This document shows positions 14,101 through 51,464 of a DNA stretch of 64,000 bases, in pieces. Within the stretch, counting starts at the first letter, position 1. Every line of letters begins with the position of its first letter. A program made the position numbers and the translations under genes. The notes below the pieces were generated by a model that ran no database searches, was not told the DNA's origin, and saw only the letters and a list, made by a program, of their open reading frames with translations. Source of the DNA: Acanthaster planci. Its lineage: Eukaryota; Echinodermata; Asteroidea; Valvatida; Acanthasteridae. The stretch is from assembly GCF_001949145.1 (NCBI RefSeq), contig NW_019091367.1:2523919-2587918 (forward strand). The letters are read 5' to 3'.

Positions 14101-14923
14101 GTGCACATCTGCATGTACATGTATGCATGATTCAAGTAGGTGGAGCCTGCACCTTGAGCGGCTGGAGAAAATCCAGCTTCGTGACTCGGACTGAGCAAGT
14201 CAGAAGTTTGTGCAAACAGTGTGTGAGCCCCAGGGGAGAGGGAACATTATTGCTTACTGACAAAACACCCCGCTTATTAATGTGGTACCCGTAGTCATGG
14301 GAGAAAAAATACATGTCTTTGCAAGTGGAACTTGAAAATATTTGCATGTCTCTTTTCTCCTGATGAGCATATGCTGATGTCAAAAGAGGTTTTGAGACAT
14401 CACTTCTATTACTCGTGAGACTTCTATTACTCATGTTCAGTTACCTGAATGTGGAAGTCTCAAGGCTCCGTGTGTACGTGTACATGCAGTGCATTATCAG
14501 AGACTGGAAGAGCTATCCACAAACACTTACATGTACATGTACCCGGTATCCTGTCAAGCGCTAACCAGCAAGGATCACTGCAAGCTGTGATGGGGATCTA
14601 AGATGTCAGACTGCAATGGCAAGAATTTTGTGAATTGACAGTGGAGACAAGCTTGTGATTCGCTGCGAGCACAGCAGATGCGTGCCAGGAAACAATTTGT
14701 TTTACTTACCGCGTCCTTGGACACTTCGTGTATTTATTATTTATGATCAGCTACCTGTAGCAACAATGACAAATTATCAAGTAAACTTGTGAGGTGCCCT
14801 TGGGGCCAGTTCTGAGCACTACACCTTGCCAGAACATGCTTTGGAATTTACATATGTATCATTTTCGGGGTTTGCAAATCTTTGGCAAAACATGAACGTT
14901 CCTGCCTTGTAAGTTTCCTTTAA

Positions 14924-15059
14924 CCCTCCGTCTGTTTTGTCAAAAACAGTCAAAAATGCCTTCCACTTGATTTCCCCCAGTACACAGACATATATGGAAA
15001 TTTGACTGATTTTGACTGATGTGACAACTGTGTCGAGAGTGTATCTTAGCATAGGAGGG
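14924..15059. mobile_element. TTAA-flanked MITE, copy 1 (piggyBac-like)
   Basis: A 136-base element with ends CCCTCC...GGAGGG, flanked on both sides by TTAA (14920-14923 and 15060-15063). A TTAA target duplication and CCC-type termini are the hallmark of piggyBac-type transposition. Its right half (TTTTGACTGAT...GACAACT) is also present in the element at 27580-27722, so the two belong to one family. It has no coding capacity. Confidence 0.8.
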
Positions 15060-15549
15060 TTAAGGACGTGGAGGGACTACTAGACGTTGTCATAACAACT
15101 AAGCCAAATCATGGCAGGATCCCCTGTTCTGTTTTCCCAGACATCATTAGTGTGGCGAGAGGAATTTGCGGGATGCGTGCCTGTACCTCGCACGTCATCG
15201 TTCCCTCTAGCAGTCCACAAATTAATTGAGGAGCTTTAAGGGGGATGTGGTGTGGATGCACAAGGTAATCTCAGTCACACCTCAGTCAGACAGCATGCAG
15301 TGTTAGACTTCTTGCCAGATCCACAAATTTAGCAGACTTGGAAAATTCCACCCAGTGTACATGTACATAACATACATGTACATGTAAACCGGCACATCAG
15401 GTCTCAAACAAGCTGGATGTATGTCTTTAAGATGAGTAGTTTTTTCCATCAGGGAGATGTTCATTTCTGTATTTGGTATTCTTGTCCTATATATTTGCAC
15501 TGTATACTCAGTATTGTCTGAAGGCTTGTTTAGAAATTATTCACAAACT

Positions 15550-15625
15550 TACTCTGGTGGGACTTGAACCCATAACCTGCTGCTTACTAGTGCAGATGTC
15601 TCACCACTGAACCATAGAGCTTGCC
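15550..15625 (-). mobile_element. tRNA-like SINE head
   Basis: On the minus strand this reads like a tRNA. An A-box-like TGGTTCAGTGG (complement of 15604-15614) is followed about 45 bases later by a B-box GGTTCAAGTCC (complement of 15560-15570), with a CTGC/GCAG stem in the anticodon-arm position. Terminal acceptor pairing is poor, so a SINE head or tRNA pseudogene is more likely than a working tRNA gene. I did not identify target-site duplications. Confidence 0.6.
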
Positions 15626-17931
15626 TTGGATGTACATGTATGCGTATATGTGTAAATTGCCGAAGACAGCCTAAAGTTCATGTATGTGAGGCCGAAGCAC
15701 TTCATATCCGTGGTAGGTTTTCTTTCCCCATACAGTAGTTACCAGGTATCCATGGAAACCAAATGCTTAAAGCCCACATTTGGATTTGAAGTGGTCTGAG
15801 GCTGTGGAGAAACACATGCACTCCTTCAACACTTCCCTACATGTACATTAAAGCGCCTTGGTAATCTGTATCATTCACATCAGGCAGGGGTATTTTGTGA
15901 TGTAACGGTAACACGTAGCATGCTCCAAGGTTTGCACTTTCATTCAGGGTTCATTCTGGTCATGGATTACAGAATCTGCTGGGCAAATGGAAACACCAGT
16001 TGTAATTTTTGAAGGGTCAATGTGATTTAATTTTTTAGATACGTTATTCACATGTACATATATGTCTTTATAATATTCTTTAGTGTATGAAAACTGTTTG
16101 AAATCCTTTTGAGGAATAAGTGCATTGCACTTTATTTAACACTAAAATTGTCCAAACTTTTTTGATAGCTGAGGATGCTGTTCCCTTGATGTCAGTCAGA
16201 GAAGACATTGCTCAATTTTACATTTCTCTGTTCAGAACGTGAACTGCCAAGGTGCTTGTTGACACTTGCCGATCCCTGTCCTATTTACTACAGTACATGT
16301 AAATCAAAAGAGAAATGAAAATTTTAGGACAGCAAATTATAAAATCCAGCAGGTTGTTACATGTACATACGTATCAATACTGTACATTGTATATTCAGGT
16401 TTTCACCCTGGGATGACTTCATACAATGTAGATTTGCTCATGAATATGGAAATTTTTATTAGCATAAAAATCTAAAGGGCACCGAAACAGCTTTTAAACT
16501 ACTGGTAGAAAAACCAATTCAACAATAAGGTGTGCTTAACTATAAAGGTGCATTTTCAAGGTATTTCACAAAATAATAGTATTGTGTGGACCCTCTAAAG
16601 GTTTCCCGAATGTGACATGTTACTACAAAATGAGCTGAAAGTTGGAATTTTCAAAAAATGAGATATTGGTATCTTTGAATTCAGCAGAAAGAGAGATTTC
16701 CAGTGTACATGGAACACTTGCAGTAAAAGTACCCGTATAGGGTGACACTGTGACATTATTCTGGCAGCTTTGGGTCTTTTTTCCGGCATTGTTTCAGGCA
16801 CGAATAATGCTTGAAATTGCTGAGAAAATGACATCTCTAAATGCCTGACCCTGCGAAAAAATTTCGAATGAAATACATGTAGATGGGTTACTCTGTCCAA
16901 ATATTACAAAAATTGACCTCCACTTCAATACTTGACTTTGAACCCTCAAAATAGGAAAGAGCCGGATGCCGGGTCACAAATGATACACATTTAGCTTGTG
17001 CTCATCTTATTGTCAGTCTTGTGCAAGGCTTATGATACGTTTCATTACCTTGAACATGTATACATGTACATGTATGTACATTTTGTAACCACTGCCTTTC
17101 TCCTACTGTGTTATTCATACCAGTACCCATTTTGTTTGCAGTACACACTGTATATCTACATGTATTTGTAAATTTTAACGTAATGAATTTATATGATGTA
17201 AAGGGACAAAGGGAATTCCCCCAGGCATTGCAGGACATCAAACTGAAGATGAGACCTCCTTCAGAATTTCCCGTGCGACATGCGGCATTACTTCTCCATC
17301 TTGTCTAATTCTTGAGTGGAGATCTCCTGTTCCCTTGAGTAAAGCATGTAAAATGTACTTGTATGGAGGCTAAGTTCAAGAAGATGCTGCAGGAAATGCC
17401 TCAGGGAGCACTTGGAGTTACTTGTGAAGGCAAGGAGATAGGACTGCAAAATGTTGCTGTGATGTCCAAACAAGGAAATAAATTCATTTCAGTTCATGAT
17501 CCATCGTTGTTGGTGCATCTTGTATTCGCGAAGTGCATGTATAGAATCTGTTCAGAGTCCTCCCATATTGCCTGCTGTTCATGTGGATGGCCATATTTGC
17601 AAAAATACATGTACCACCCTTGGTTGGTGTAATATTTTACATGTACATTGTACCTGAAAATATACATGTAGACACTGTACATTTGCCCAGTGGCTTTGAA
17701 AGGGGGTCCTACTTTCATTATGAGTAGTAATGAAGTATTTTTTCTTGGGTACCATGATAGCTGTGTGGGATTTTTTTAACAATTACTGACTTATTCTTTT
17801 GTGCTTTTGTGCTGATGGCTAGCCATAGTCTTTACTCCGCAGTGAGCAGGCTGGTCTTGTTTGAACATACTGATTAATTTCTACTGGAAAGTATTAAACT
17901 GCTCACGTACAGTTCTCCTTGTTCACCACAG

Positions 17932-44167
<26,236 letters not shown>

Positions 44168-44206
44168 CGGCGGCTGCACCGTAATCAGTGCTCGTAGAAT
44201 TTTGAA

Positions 44207-44372
44207 AATAAAGGGAAAAGGCGAAAACACAACCGAGCTCTTACTCATTTGTACAGTACACAGGGTAGGGCATTGTTCTTCCGTAAACGGCACATGATTG
44301 AATGAACATCATATGTGTAAGAAATAAAGTACTATAAGGAATAGAGTTGTTTCACTGTCAGTCACAAATAAA
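44207..44372 (+). terminator. Candidate SRPK poly(A) signals
   Basis: AATAAA occurs at 44207-44212, 44323-44328 and 44367-44372, i.e. 40-205 bases after the SRPK stop codon. The first is very close to the stop, so the second or third is the more likely signal for a short 3' UTR. Longer isoforms using downstream sites cannot be excluded. Confidence 0.55.
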
Positions 44373-44873
44373 CGCAAATCATCAGTTGAAACAAGGACTT
44401 CCCTCGCATAGTCCCTGCACCTGGAGCGACTTATTTTAAAACGTCCATGCATGGAACATCACTTCGGTGTATGGAAAAAGTATCCCCTCTATCGTTTTGT
44501 TTAGATTAGCATCAGAAGAGCAGTGAAGTGGATTACACTGTGTCAACAGTCTAGGCTCACTGCGATATTTGCCATGATCACAACAGATCCCTGTTGCTGT
44601 GCCTCCAGGCAGGATCTGGGCGTAACAGGGAGTGATCTTTGACAAAGGATTGGGACTAATGCCTTGGCCGGGATGCATGTGAATAGCTTGTGTTGTACCT
44701 TGACGACTGGGCCATTTGCAATTTCATGTGTGACAAATCGACAATTAGTTGCTGCCAATCTGGTAGAGAACGAACAGAGAACGTTTGTAGCACTTCTTAA
44801 GGACAAAGGTTTGTGCTTTTTATGTTTGTTTTTTTAATATTTCAAATCGGTCGTATTTTTTCTGTATCTTTAA

Positions 44874-45054
44874 CCCCTTTGCTACGGAGGACTGCTACTA
44901 CCACACCGTTGTGTGAGGATTAATGCATACCACACATACAGTCCATTCACCATGCAGCTGCTGGTTCAATGGGGCCTGCTGCTGGACAAAGCTTTGCATT
45001 CAGGGCATACCACAGCCCAGCAGTCGCGGTCAAAATAATCCAGCCGTGAAGGGG
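44874..45054. mobile_element. TTAA-flanked MITE, second family
   Basis: 181 bases with ends CCCCTTTGCTACGG...CCGTGAAGGGG, flanked by TTAA (44870-44873 and 45055-45058). Termini and target site point to piggyBac-type mobilisation. The interior differs from the 14924 and 27580 copies, so it is a separate family. Confidence 0.78.
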
Positions 45055-46793
45055 TTAAGGGTTGTGTTTCACGTCTCAGCCAGGGTATGTCCTATTTTTG
45101 TAATTTTTGTAAGTCTAACTTTTCAGTTGACTTCATTTTTCCCATTCAAACTCAGAGGGAATGTGCAAAACATGTTCGCTGCTCAAAACAATTGAAATCT
45201 GAATGGAAGGACGAAATAAACATTGCTGGTGTCTGGAAAGGAATCCTCGTTTGGTTCTCAGTCCAGACGGATCTCGTCAGAGCAGATGTGGCGTACAGCA
45301 CCAGGCCCGAGTAACTGAGTAATTTGGAAACACTAACGCAGAATGCGCCATTGTTTTGTCAAGGACGTTTGCATCAAATCTTTCCATCACAGTTTTGGAA
45401 ATCTTCAGATCAGGGTCATTTTCCCAACCTTATTTTGACTCGGGGGGTACCATAGGCCACGAGTTTTCATCTGTCCAAAGTGGCCCATTCAGCATCATTC
45501 TGTGAGCACTAAGAGAGAAGATGGCTCCTTTGGAAGTCAGTTTGGACATGTGAAATCAGATCTCGGTTCCGAATGGGTCTCTCTCTAGTGACATCACTGA
45601 GCACAGATTGCCACATGCATCAGCACTGTAGACTTCTAATTTCCTTGAGGTGCATCTGCTGTGCCGTATTTCGAAGATAGTCGGATCAACCCACGTTGCT
45701 TGGGTGTAGAACATTGCACACTGTGTGTACACACACCTGTTGGCGTTGTACATGCGGTCGTAATTTTGATGGCACCCTGTGAGCGAGAGATCTCTGACGT
45801 GCTGGGAAGAGTGTACCACAGTTCCCCTTGTTTATTTTCTCTCATAGAGAAACCAGTTTTAAGGAAGTCTTGTGCGAGAGACGGTACACCTTTTTATCAT
45901 TTTACTGACAGACAAGGATATTTCTGTGTATTCAACATTTCTTGAAATGTCTAGCATTCTGCGTCATAGTTTCCTCCTTTGGTGATGGTATTATGAGACC
46001 GAATTGATTGAGCAGTTCCCCCGTGAAATATGGATTTACTATCCATCCTGTAATTTTTTTATCGCAATGTTACGGAGCAATAAGTACATCAAAAATCCTA
46101 GCTTCAAATTTATTAATGGAATTAAAAAAACAAAGAAAAACTTGCGTCGGCGTTCCAGATTATGCACATGTTTAGCGTATTGTAAATAGGTATATTTATT
46201 CACAGCAAGTTTAGTGAGAGCTGTGTTGTAAATTTGAACAATATTCCACATTGGTTGGTGTTGTACATGAATTATAAGTGTACATGTAAATTTCCTCTCT
46301 TTTTTGATATTGGTAGTGTTTTGTAGGTAGTTGTTTGTGAAGCTGTGTGTTATAGGGAGTGAGCACTGTTTGGATTGATGAAACTAGTGTCAGGTGTCAT
46401 ACCCATGTAAATTATTCCCGGAAATTTTATACCATGTTTCTTGTCGATCAAGTAAAAAAGAACAAAAAAGAAAATTGTGACACATCATGTGCGAGTGTCG
46501 GTAGAATGTAACAGCCCATCGAAATCAATAGGCTTTTTGTATTGTTATCTTTTCCATAATTTGTACAACACGAAACATGCAGAAGGAAAGCTTTAATTGC
46601 CCGTCTTTTTATTTTTTGTAGTGACTGTGATTAGCATCTTCTGTGCCCTCCAAAGATCAGTGAGTTTGATGTAAACTGGTCAAAATATCAAAACTTTTGG
46701 ACCAGTTTGTGTGGAACATGCGAGGTCTCCTGTTGTGGATGCACACTACACACATGATGCACTTAACCTTGGCGAGCTGCCAAGACTGCAGAC

Positions 46794-46903
46794 GTCAACC
46801 TTGTTCCCATGGGTAGGATCTTGCTGAGCCATTTTGGCCCCCACCATGCCTTGCGTGATCTTGGTGAAGGAACGCGCACGCAGCCCATGGAGTCAAGGTT
46901 GAC
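46794..46903. repeat. Imperfect hairpin element
   Basis: GTCAACCTTGTTCCCATGGG at 46794-46813 is matched by its near reverse complement CCCATGGAGTCAAGGTTGAC at 46884-46903, with about 70 bases between them. This is consistent with a small fold-back MITE. No flanking duplication was identified. Confidence 0.65.
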
Positions 46904-47264
46904 CACAGGCATTGCTGATTGCCTTGAGATGTCTACTGAACAAGTTGTCAGTGACATGAATTGTATGTATATGTATCTCTGTTGATGGAGCTTAGCACAA
47001 GGGACATGCAGTGGCGTGGCTTGGGTACATTTTACCTGGGGCACTTGGGGACCCTCATTTTCTGAAGGAGGGCACACAATGGGTTCGGTCACAGTCAAAA
47101 CTTTGACCATGGTGAACTATCACCAGATTATCTTCTAATTCCTGAACGGGGGAGGGGGCACCCCCCCGTTACCTTACTTGGGAGATGTATTTACATGTAT
47201 ACTAATACCAGATGTTTGGTCTTGGGCACAGTTGGTCGAACTATGCAGTCACACATTATTATGC

Positions 47265-47355
47265 TGTGGTGGATTCGAACTCTCAACCCTGTGATCGGGA
47301 GTAACAAACCCTATACATGTACATCCGAAAGGCTGCTTGTCTGCTTACCACACAA
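47265..47355 (-). mobile_element. tRNA-like SINE head or fragment
   Basis: On the minus strand a consensus B-box GTTCGAATCC (complement of 47271-47280) is preceded by GATCACAGGGTTGAGA, and a weak A-box (GTGGTAAGCAGA, complement near 47340-47352) lies about 65 bases upstream. A tract of TACATGTA words interrupts it. A working tRNA is unlikely; a SINE fragment fits better. Confidence 0.5.
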
Positions 47356-49046
47356 ACACTTACTACTGTTTGAAAAATTGACGCAGAATCCTTGCAAAAC
47401 AAACTCTTGCTGAAATTCCATGCTAGTTTGATACCATTTGAAAGAGTGACATTTAATCAGACATGTGGTCCAATTTGGTTTGTAAGACTGCTTAATGGTT
47501 ACGTATGTTAATCTTTTTTATATCAAATGATGTAAAGATTTTTTCCATGGATCAACAAGAGATGCCCTCAAATAGTGTACCAGATTTTCCAGTAGTATGA
47601 TGATGTTCATTTTCCTGTTCATAAATCATTCATTCTGCCATATTAAGTGACTTTGACAGTGCATTGTGATTGGCTGGTATATCAGTACACTTGTAGATTT
47701 TATGCAGTTGGAAGTTGAACTAGTCACATCAAAAAATGAATTATTCATGAGTTACTTGGAAGGAGTACCATTTCCACTGTAAGTTTCACACATTGTGATA
47801 CACATGTTAATAATCGTTTGTAAATGTGAAGGAATTATTCAAACTAAGTTTTCCCTCAGACACTACCGGTCCAGTGGTAGATGTCTTGTAGGACAGCTAA
47901 TTTTTTTCCTTGGTGTGTGCGTGTCATTAATTATTCGTAAATACACTCCACCGGCATCTTCCCTTTGAAATATTCCTTATGGTCGAGGACCACACCGAAA
48001 CTTCAGTGTAGGCCAGTTATTTCGGTAAGTGGTTGGTATATGTACATAGTTCGACTCATTCGAGAGATTTTACCCTCAAGTAACCTGTGTTGATCACAGA
48101 ATGAGGAATTGCCGAAAATGCAAACTGAGACTCAAACTGTGTGATTTTTTTTTCAGACGTGCAGAGCAAGAGGGATCTTGGGGATGGGCCAATTATGGTT
48201 TCTTTCGAACTTGTCCTAGTGTGCACGAGAGAGCGAGTAAAATTCACAAAGGTGAAAAACAAGGCTGGAAAATGCCTGCCTTCTGGTTGAAAATTGGCCT
48301 GATCTGTAGTGCACGTGACCGATTCAAAGATAAAAGATTTCCCAATGTGACCAAAAGCCGTCAGTTTTAAACATCAGCCGTATATGATCTATGAATCGGT
48401 TGAAACGAAAGTGTATGTTCAGATTTGATAACCTTGGCTTTTTCATTTGTAATTGGGCTTAGGTAGATGCCGTCCTTGCAGAAGTTTGTTGTATTCAAAA
48501 GGAATCGCGCAACCAGGAATTCTCACAGGGCTGCGAAGCGCGGGAACGTTCCTTTTTTTTTTTAGCAAGAAGATGGATGTTGAACCCTTCAGTGTCACAT
48601 AGAAGACACGATGTTGCATGGTGCCTTCAGGTTGTGCTGAGCCAGATTTGTTCTGCAAATGAATTCGATAAGAACTGTTTTTGCTAAGTAGCTCTGTGGT
48701 CATACCTGATAGTCAGCCGTGTAGAGGGAAGTTTCTGTAAATTGGATATGCAACAAAATGAGTAACACAAGTAGTGGTGCGCACTACGTTATTTTATATG
48801 CAGGATAAAAATGGAAATAGACTTAAAGTAACAGTACTTTTAATAAAGAAATTAATGATTTAAAAAATTACCAACTTGATATGCAGTGGCCGTGTCGGAT
48901 TCTATAAACAGGAATTTCAGAATTGGAAGTTGGTACTCCTTGAAAGAATTGAATTTAAGCTAGAAAGTGAAGCCCATTTTATGATGAATTTGGCCGTGCA
49001 TACTTTTGGGGACGTCATTTAATGCGGCTGGAAGTGCACAGAGGCC

Positions 49047-49165
49047 GTCTGAATAGCTCGGCTGCGGCTGGAAGACATGTTTGTAACTGGTAGAAGCGTC
49101 AAGCCGTTGGCTTGCGGCTTCTATAGGTACGCGTCATGTCCAGCCGTAGCCCAAGTCATTCAGAC
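49047..49165. repeat. Imperfect hairpin element
   Basis: GTCTGAATAGCTCGGCTGCG and onwards (49047-49081) pairs with the reverse complement of CATGTCCAGCCGTAGCCCAA through CATTCAGAC (49135-49165). The two arms match in most positions, with a central loop of about 50 bases. It is probably a fold-back MITE remnant. Confidence 0.65.
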
Positions 49166-50528
49166 ACGACCCAAGCGCTTAGGTTGAACATGACCGAAGG
49201 CCGGCAATTTAGAGTTGAGTTGGTTCATTGTGGTTATCTTGGACATTTCATCCCACTGGGGAAAAGACCAACATTTCGACTGCAGCTTGATTTTGTAAGT
49301 CTGTAAATTGTCACGGGTGTATGACTTAAATGCTGATTTGCGTTCGGGAGTAGGATCTGAAATGTGACGACACTGACGAGTCTCGGAATCAAATGCAAAT
49401 GAAATAAACTACGTCATAAACAGTGAAATTGTTTTTCCGGCTTCATGTTAGTTTGGAGTCTGTACACGTTTAATCATAGTGTCTACAGTAGAAAATTCAC
49501 TCAAAAGTCTGACGTCAAACAGGAGCTTGAATGTAAAAGTACGCGATTTTTAATTATAGCATCGACCTTTATCCTTTACATGTACAAGTCAAATTCACAG
49601 CACTGAACCATTTTAGGCAGTTCTACGGTTCGCCTATCTGCTATGCCTTCAGTGGATGTCGTGATTTATACAACTTGGAATTTACAGTCCTCTACAGTAT
49701 AAATCCAGTGACTTTGTTTGGATTAAGCCAAAATAGTATACGTTTTGTACCTTTAAAATGAGGCACTGACGGTATGCTTAAAGGGCGACTTCAATTGCAG
49801 AAATAGCTTGTCAAATGTCCTATAATGAACGTTGCTCTATTGTCATCTAAGTTTGCCTTATATCTACAGTTGGAAAAAAAAGACCTACAAAAGCGGTTTC
49901 AAACACTGGGAAAATGGTACAATACTATAGTCCCTATTTAAAAGTATCTCTTGCGGTAAAATAGTAGGAATATCTTATTTTAACCCACCGTAGCAATGTA
50001 ATGCCATATTTGTTTACGATTCTTCTTCATTTTAGCAGAAACACCGTTTTATTGAAGACTTTCATGACCTGGAGTTGCATAATTCATATAATAAGTCAAA
50101 AGTTGAGAAATCCAGGGAGCTTGCTGTAATGATGCTCAATACAGCGTGAATTAAAACTAGATTGTGTTCATTATTGAAGGACCGAATGAGATGCCGTTTA
50201 AGGATCGAGAGGCACCTTCTTTTGCGACTTTTTTAAAATCATAGATATCTTTTACTTATTACCCTTGGTTTGCTTACAACTTATGTAATGGCGTTTAACA
50301 GAAACTGCCACTAAAATCCACGAACAATACCCCGCTCCGGTTCGCCTCCATTTGTGTACGTAAATGTTGCCCCCTTTTTTGTAAAAGCTGGATCCACCGC
50401 TATGCGAAGTATTTTGTCCTCCATTGTGCCGGAAAGGTAACGTTTTCTTTTAAGGAGCTTTATCAATTTGGCAGATGAGGCAGGTGACCAGACCATATTG
50501 AAAGAAGATTTGCTAGTAAATAGTTATG

Positions 50529-50534
50529 TTTATT
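50529..50534 (-). terminator. Candidate poly(A) signal of the Shisa-like gene
   Basis: TTTATT on the plus strand, AATAAA on the gene strand, about 190 bases after the stop codon at 50722-50724. Confidence 0.5.
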
Positions 50535-50721
50535 TGTAGGAAAAAAGGTCATCGTCAAGGCTGTGTAACGGATGTAATGCCGTTAGCCGAACATCCAACA
50601 AGAGGAGAATCGGCACCATGTTAGACGCTGAAGCCGTATTGAGCGGGAACAACTAAAACCGTCCGTCAATATCTGCTCCTTGTTCGGTTACATCTTTGTG
50701 GGATGGTTCGATACCTCCTCG

Positions 50722-51464
50722 TCAGGTGGTGCAGATGGGGCCCCTCTCCTTGACAGAGGCGGGGGGGGGGGGGGGGGTGNNNNNNNNNNNNNNNNNNNNN
50801 NNNNNNNNNNNNNNNNNNNNNNNNNNNNNNNNNNNNNNNNNNNNNNNNNNNNNNNNNNNNNNGGGGCCGCGGTCGGGGGCGGGGGGTGGGGGCGGGTATG
50901 CAGCCCGTGGGTACTGCCTGGCCGGAGCAGTGCGTTTGTCCAGTAGTGGTGGGGCCTGTTGCCCGGAAGCAGAGAACAGTGGCGAAGAGGGCGGAGGCGG
51001 TGGTGGCGGCGGTGGGTATCGAGGCGACGGGGGAGGCGGTGGTGGGTAGGCTGCGGCGGCAGTGGGGAACTCATCAGGCGCTTCAGAGGTGGCACTGGTG
51101 TGCTTGTCGAGCAGCGGAGGTGCTTGGCGCTGGTGTTCACTGGACGCCACCGAGTATGGCGGCGGGGGTGCCGTGAAGGACGGCAGGGGTGCGGCTTCGG
51201 CGGTGGGGTAAGCAGGCCCCTCGTGCACCATCCGGGGGACCGGATGCGGATATGGCTGGGGAGGATAGTTCGGCGGGTAGCTCGGCGGATACTGGTGCGA
51301 AAGGTATGGCAGCGGGTACTGCTGGGGCGGGTGGGGCTGTTGTGGTGGGTATGGCTGAGGGTAGGGTTGGGGAGGGTAACTGGGCTGGGTTGGGGCTGGG
51401 CGATGATGTCGGCGTGGCGGTGTTGGGATCTGTGGACTCGAGTCCGATGACGCGGCAGGTGAAG
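50722..51464 (-). CDS. Shisa-like exon 4 (proline-rich tail, gap inside)
   Basis: The acceptor AATTCCAG precedes 51464. The frame is fixed by the GAA G|CT junction with exon 3, and it is the frame that yields SYPPQPYPQPYPPQQ rather than the two other open frames. A unit QAPPLLDK(H/R)T...AAYPPPPP occurs twice (around 50960-51010 and 51060-51110 in reverse order), and the assembly gap 50780-50862 falls just after the second, suggesting a collapsed further copy. After the gap the frame ends PPPPPASVKERGPICTT and TGA (50722-50724), which depends on the gap length being right. Confidence 0.75.

Larger units (their letters stand above)
1..17931. other. Non-coding region upstream of first recognised SRPK exon
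   Basis: I find no exon that I can support in this stretch. It is either the 5' intron of the SRPK gene or intergenic DNA plus that intron. Short open frames occur on both strands, but none shows a recognisable domain or convincing splice context. By eye the DNA is densely scattered with the self-complementary words TACATGTA and TACCGGTA. Larger elements (fold-back at 6936-7173, MITE at 9105-9534, non-LTR remnant at 9800-11150, TTAA-flanked MITE at 14924-15059, SINE head near 15550-15625) are listed separately. Confidence 0.6.
44168..50721. other. Tail-to-tail intergenic region
   Basis: The SRPK gene (+) and the Shisa-like gene (-) converge on this 6.5-kb stretch, which must hold both 3' UTRs. 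I find no coding gene in it. Listed separately are a TTAA-flanked MITE (44874-45054), hairpins (46794-46903, 49047-49165), a SINE head (47265-47355) and poly(A) signals. Confidence 0.8.

Noticed and set aside
15550-15625. Functional tRNA gene
   Set aside because: Acceptor-stem pairing is poor and similar heads occur in SINE context elsewhere in the window, so a SINE or tRNA pseudogene is more likely.
17363-17632. Open frame of 89 codons just upstream of SRPK exon A
   Set aside because: No similarity to SRPK N-termini and no suitable donor; it contains TACATGTA-derived codons at its end. Probably chance.
45556-45945. Open frames of 87-94 codons downstream of SRPK
   Set aside because: No recognisable features; they lie in the likely 3' flank of SRPK.
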